Of a DNA stretch of 6,286 bases, positions 6,276 through 6,286 are shown one piece after another. Under the pieces are notes generated by a model, which was not told the origin of the DNA, did not search any database, and worked only from the letters and a program-made list of their open reading frames with translations. The DNA lies in the NCBI GenBank assembly GCA_027622355.1, contig JAQBZT010000178.1, positions 1 through 6,286 on the forward strand, written 5' to 3'. This DNA is from a bacterium. GTDB taxonomy: Bacteria; UBA8248. The translations under genes and the position numbers were made by a program. Position 1 is the stretch's first letter. Every line of letters begins with the position of its first letter.

Positions 6276-6286
6276 TAGAGGCCTCC

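Noticed and set aside
1..6286. CRISPR array, insertion sequence, tRNA or rRNA
   Set aside because: I saw no regularly spaced repeats, transposase motifs, terminal inverted repeats or cloverleaf-like sequence on either strand, including at the composition break.

Overview
The window has two parts of different base composition. Positions 1 to about 5040 are GC-rich (a sampled 60-base line at 3841 is about 70% G+C), with tightly packed genes of the kind seen in high-GC environmental bacteria. Positions from about 5045 to the right edge are clearly AT-rich (the line at 5101 is about 40% G+C). No gene here gives a firm taxon; a high-GC bacterium, possibly uncultured, is all I can support.

Layout from the left: a plus-strand 3' fragment of an ATP-grasp ligase-like gene (1-258) converges, two bases apart, on an NfuA-type Fe-S carrier gene (809-261, minus). 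That gene has its own plausible sigma70-type promoter in the 100-base gap before it. A compact minus-strand cluster lies upstream: a tandem-duplicated bicupin (4949-4095), a zinc-type medium-chain dehydrogenase (4084-3029), an unrecognised 560-residue protein with a GNAT-like core (3014-1332) and a RidA/YjgF-family protein (1314-910). Gaps between these four are only 10, 14 and 17 bases, and ribosome-binding sequences overlap the preceding stop codon at the first two junctions, so they look like one translationally coupled operon. A plausible but unproven reading is a small metabolic cluster in which the dehydrogenase oxidises an alcohol or polyol, the bicupin binds or converts a small molecule, and the RidA-like protein deals with a reactive or related small molecule.

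The AT-rich right end carries two further minus-strand genes: a 300-residue HAD-superfamily hydrolase (5944-5042) and a small single-pass membrane protein (about 6275-5973) that may start at a TTG near the window edge or continue beyond it.

The most notable signal is at the composition break. The 60 bases immediately after the HAD stop codon are GC-rich and read, in the HAD frame, as a short tail resembling the C-terminus of the neighbouring bicupin. This suggests that the AT-rich segment replaced or interrupted an upstream cupin paralogue that once headed the operon, leaving only its 3' end. A chimeric assembly is the main alternative.
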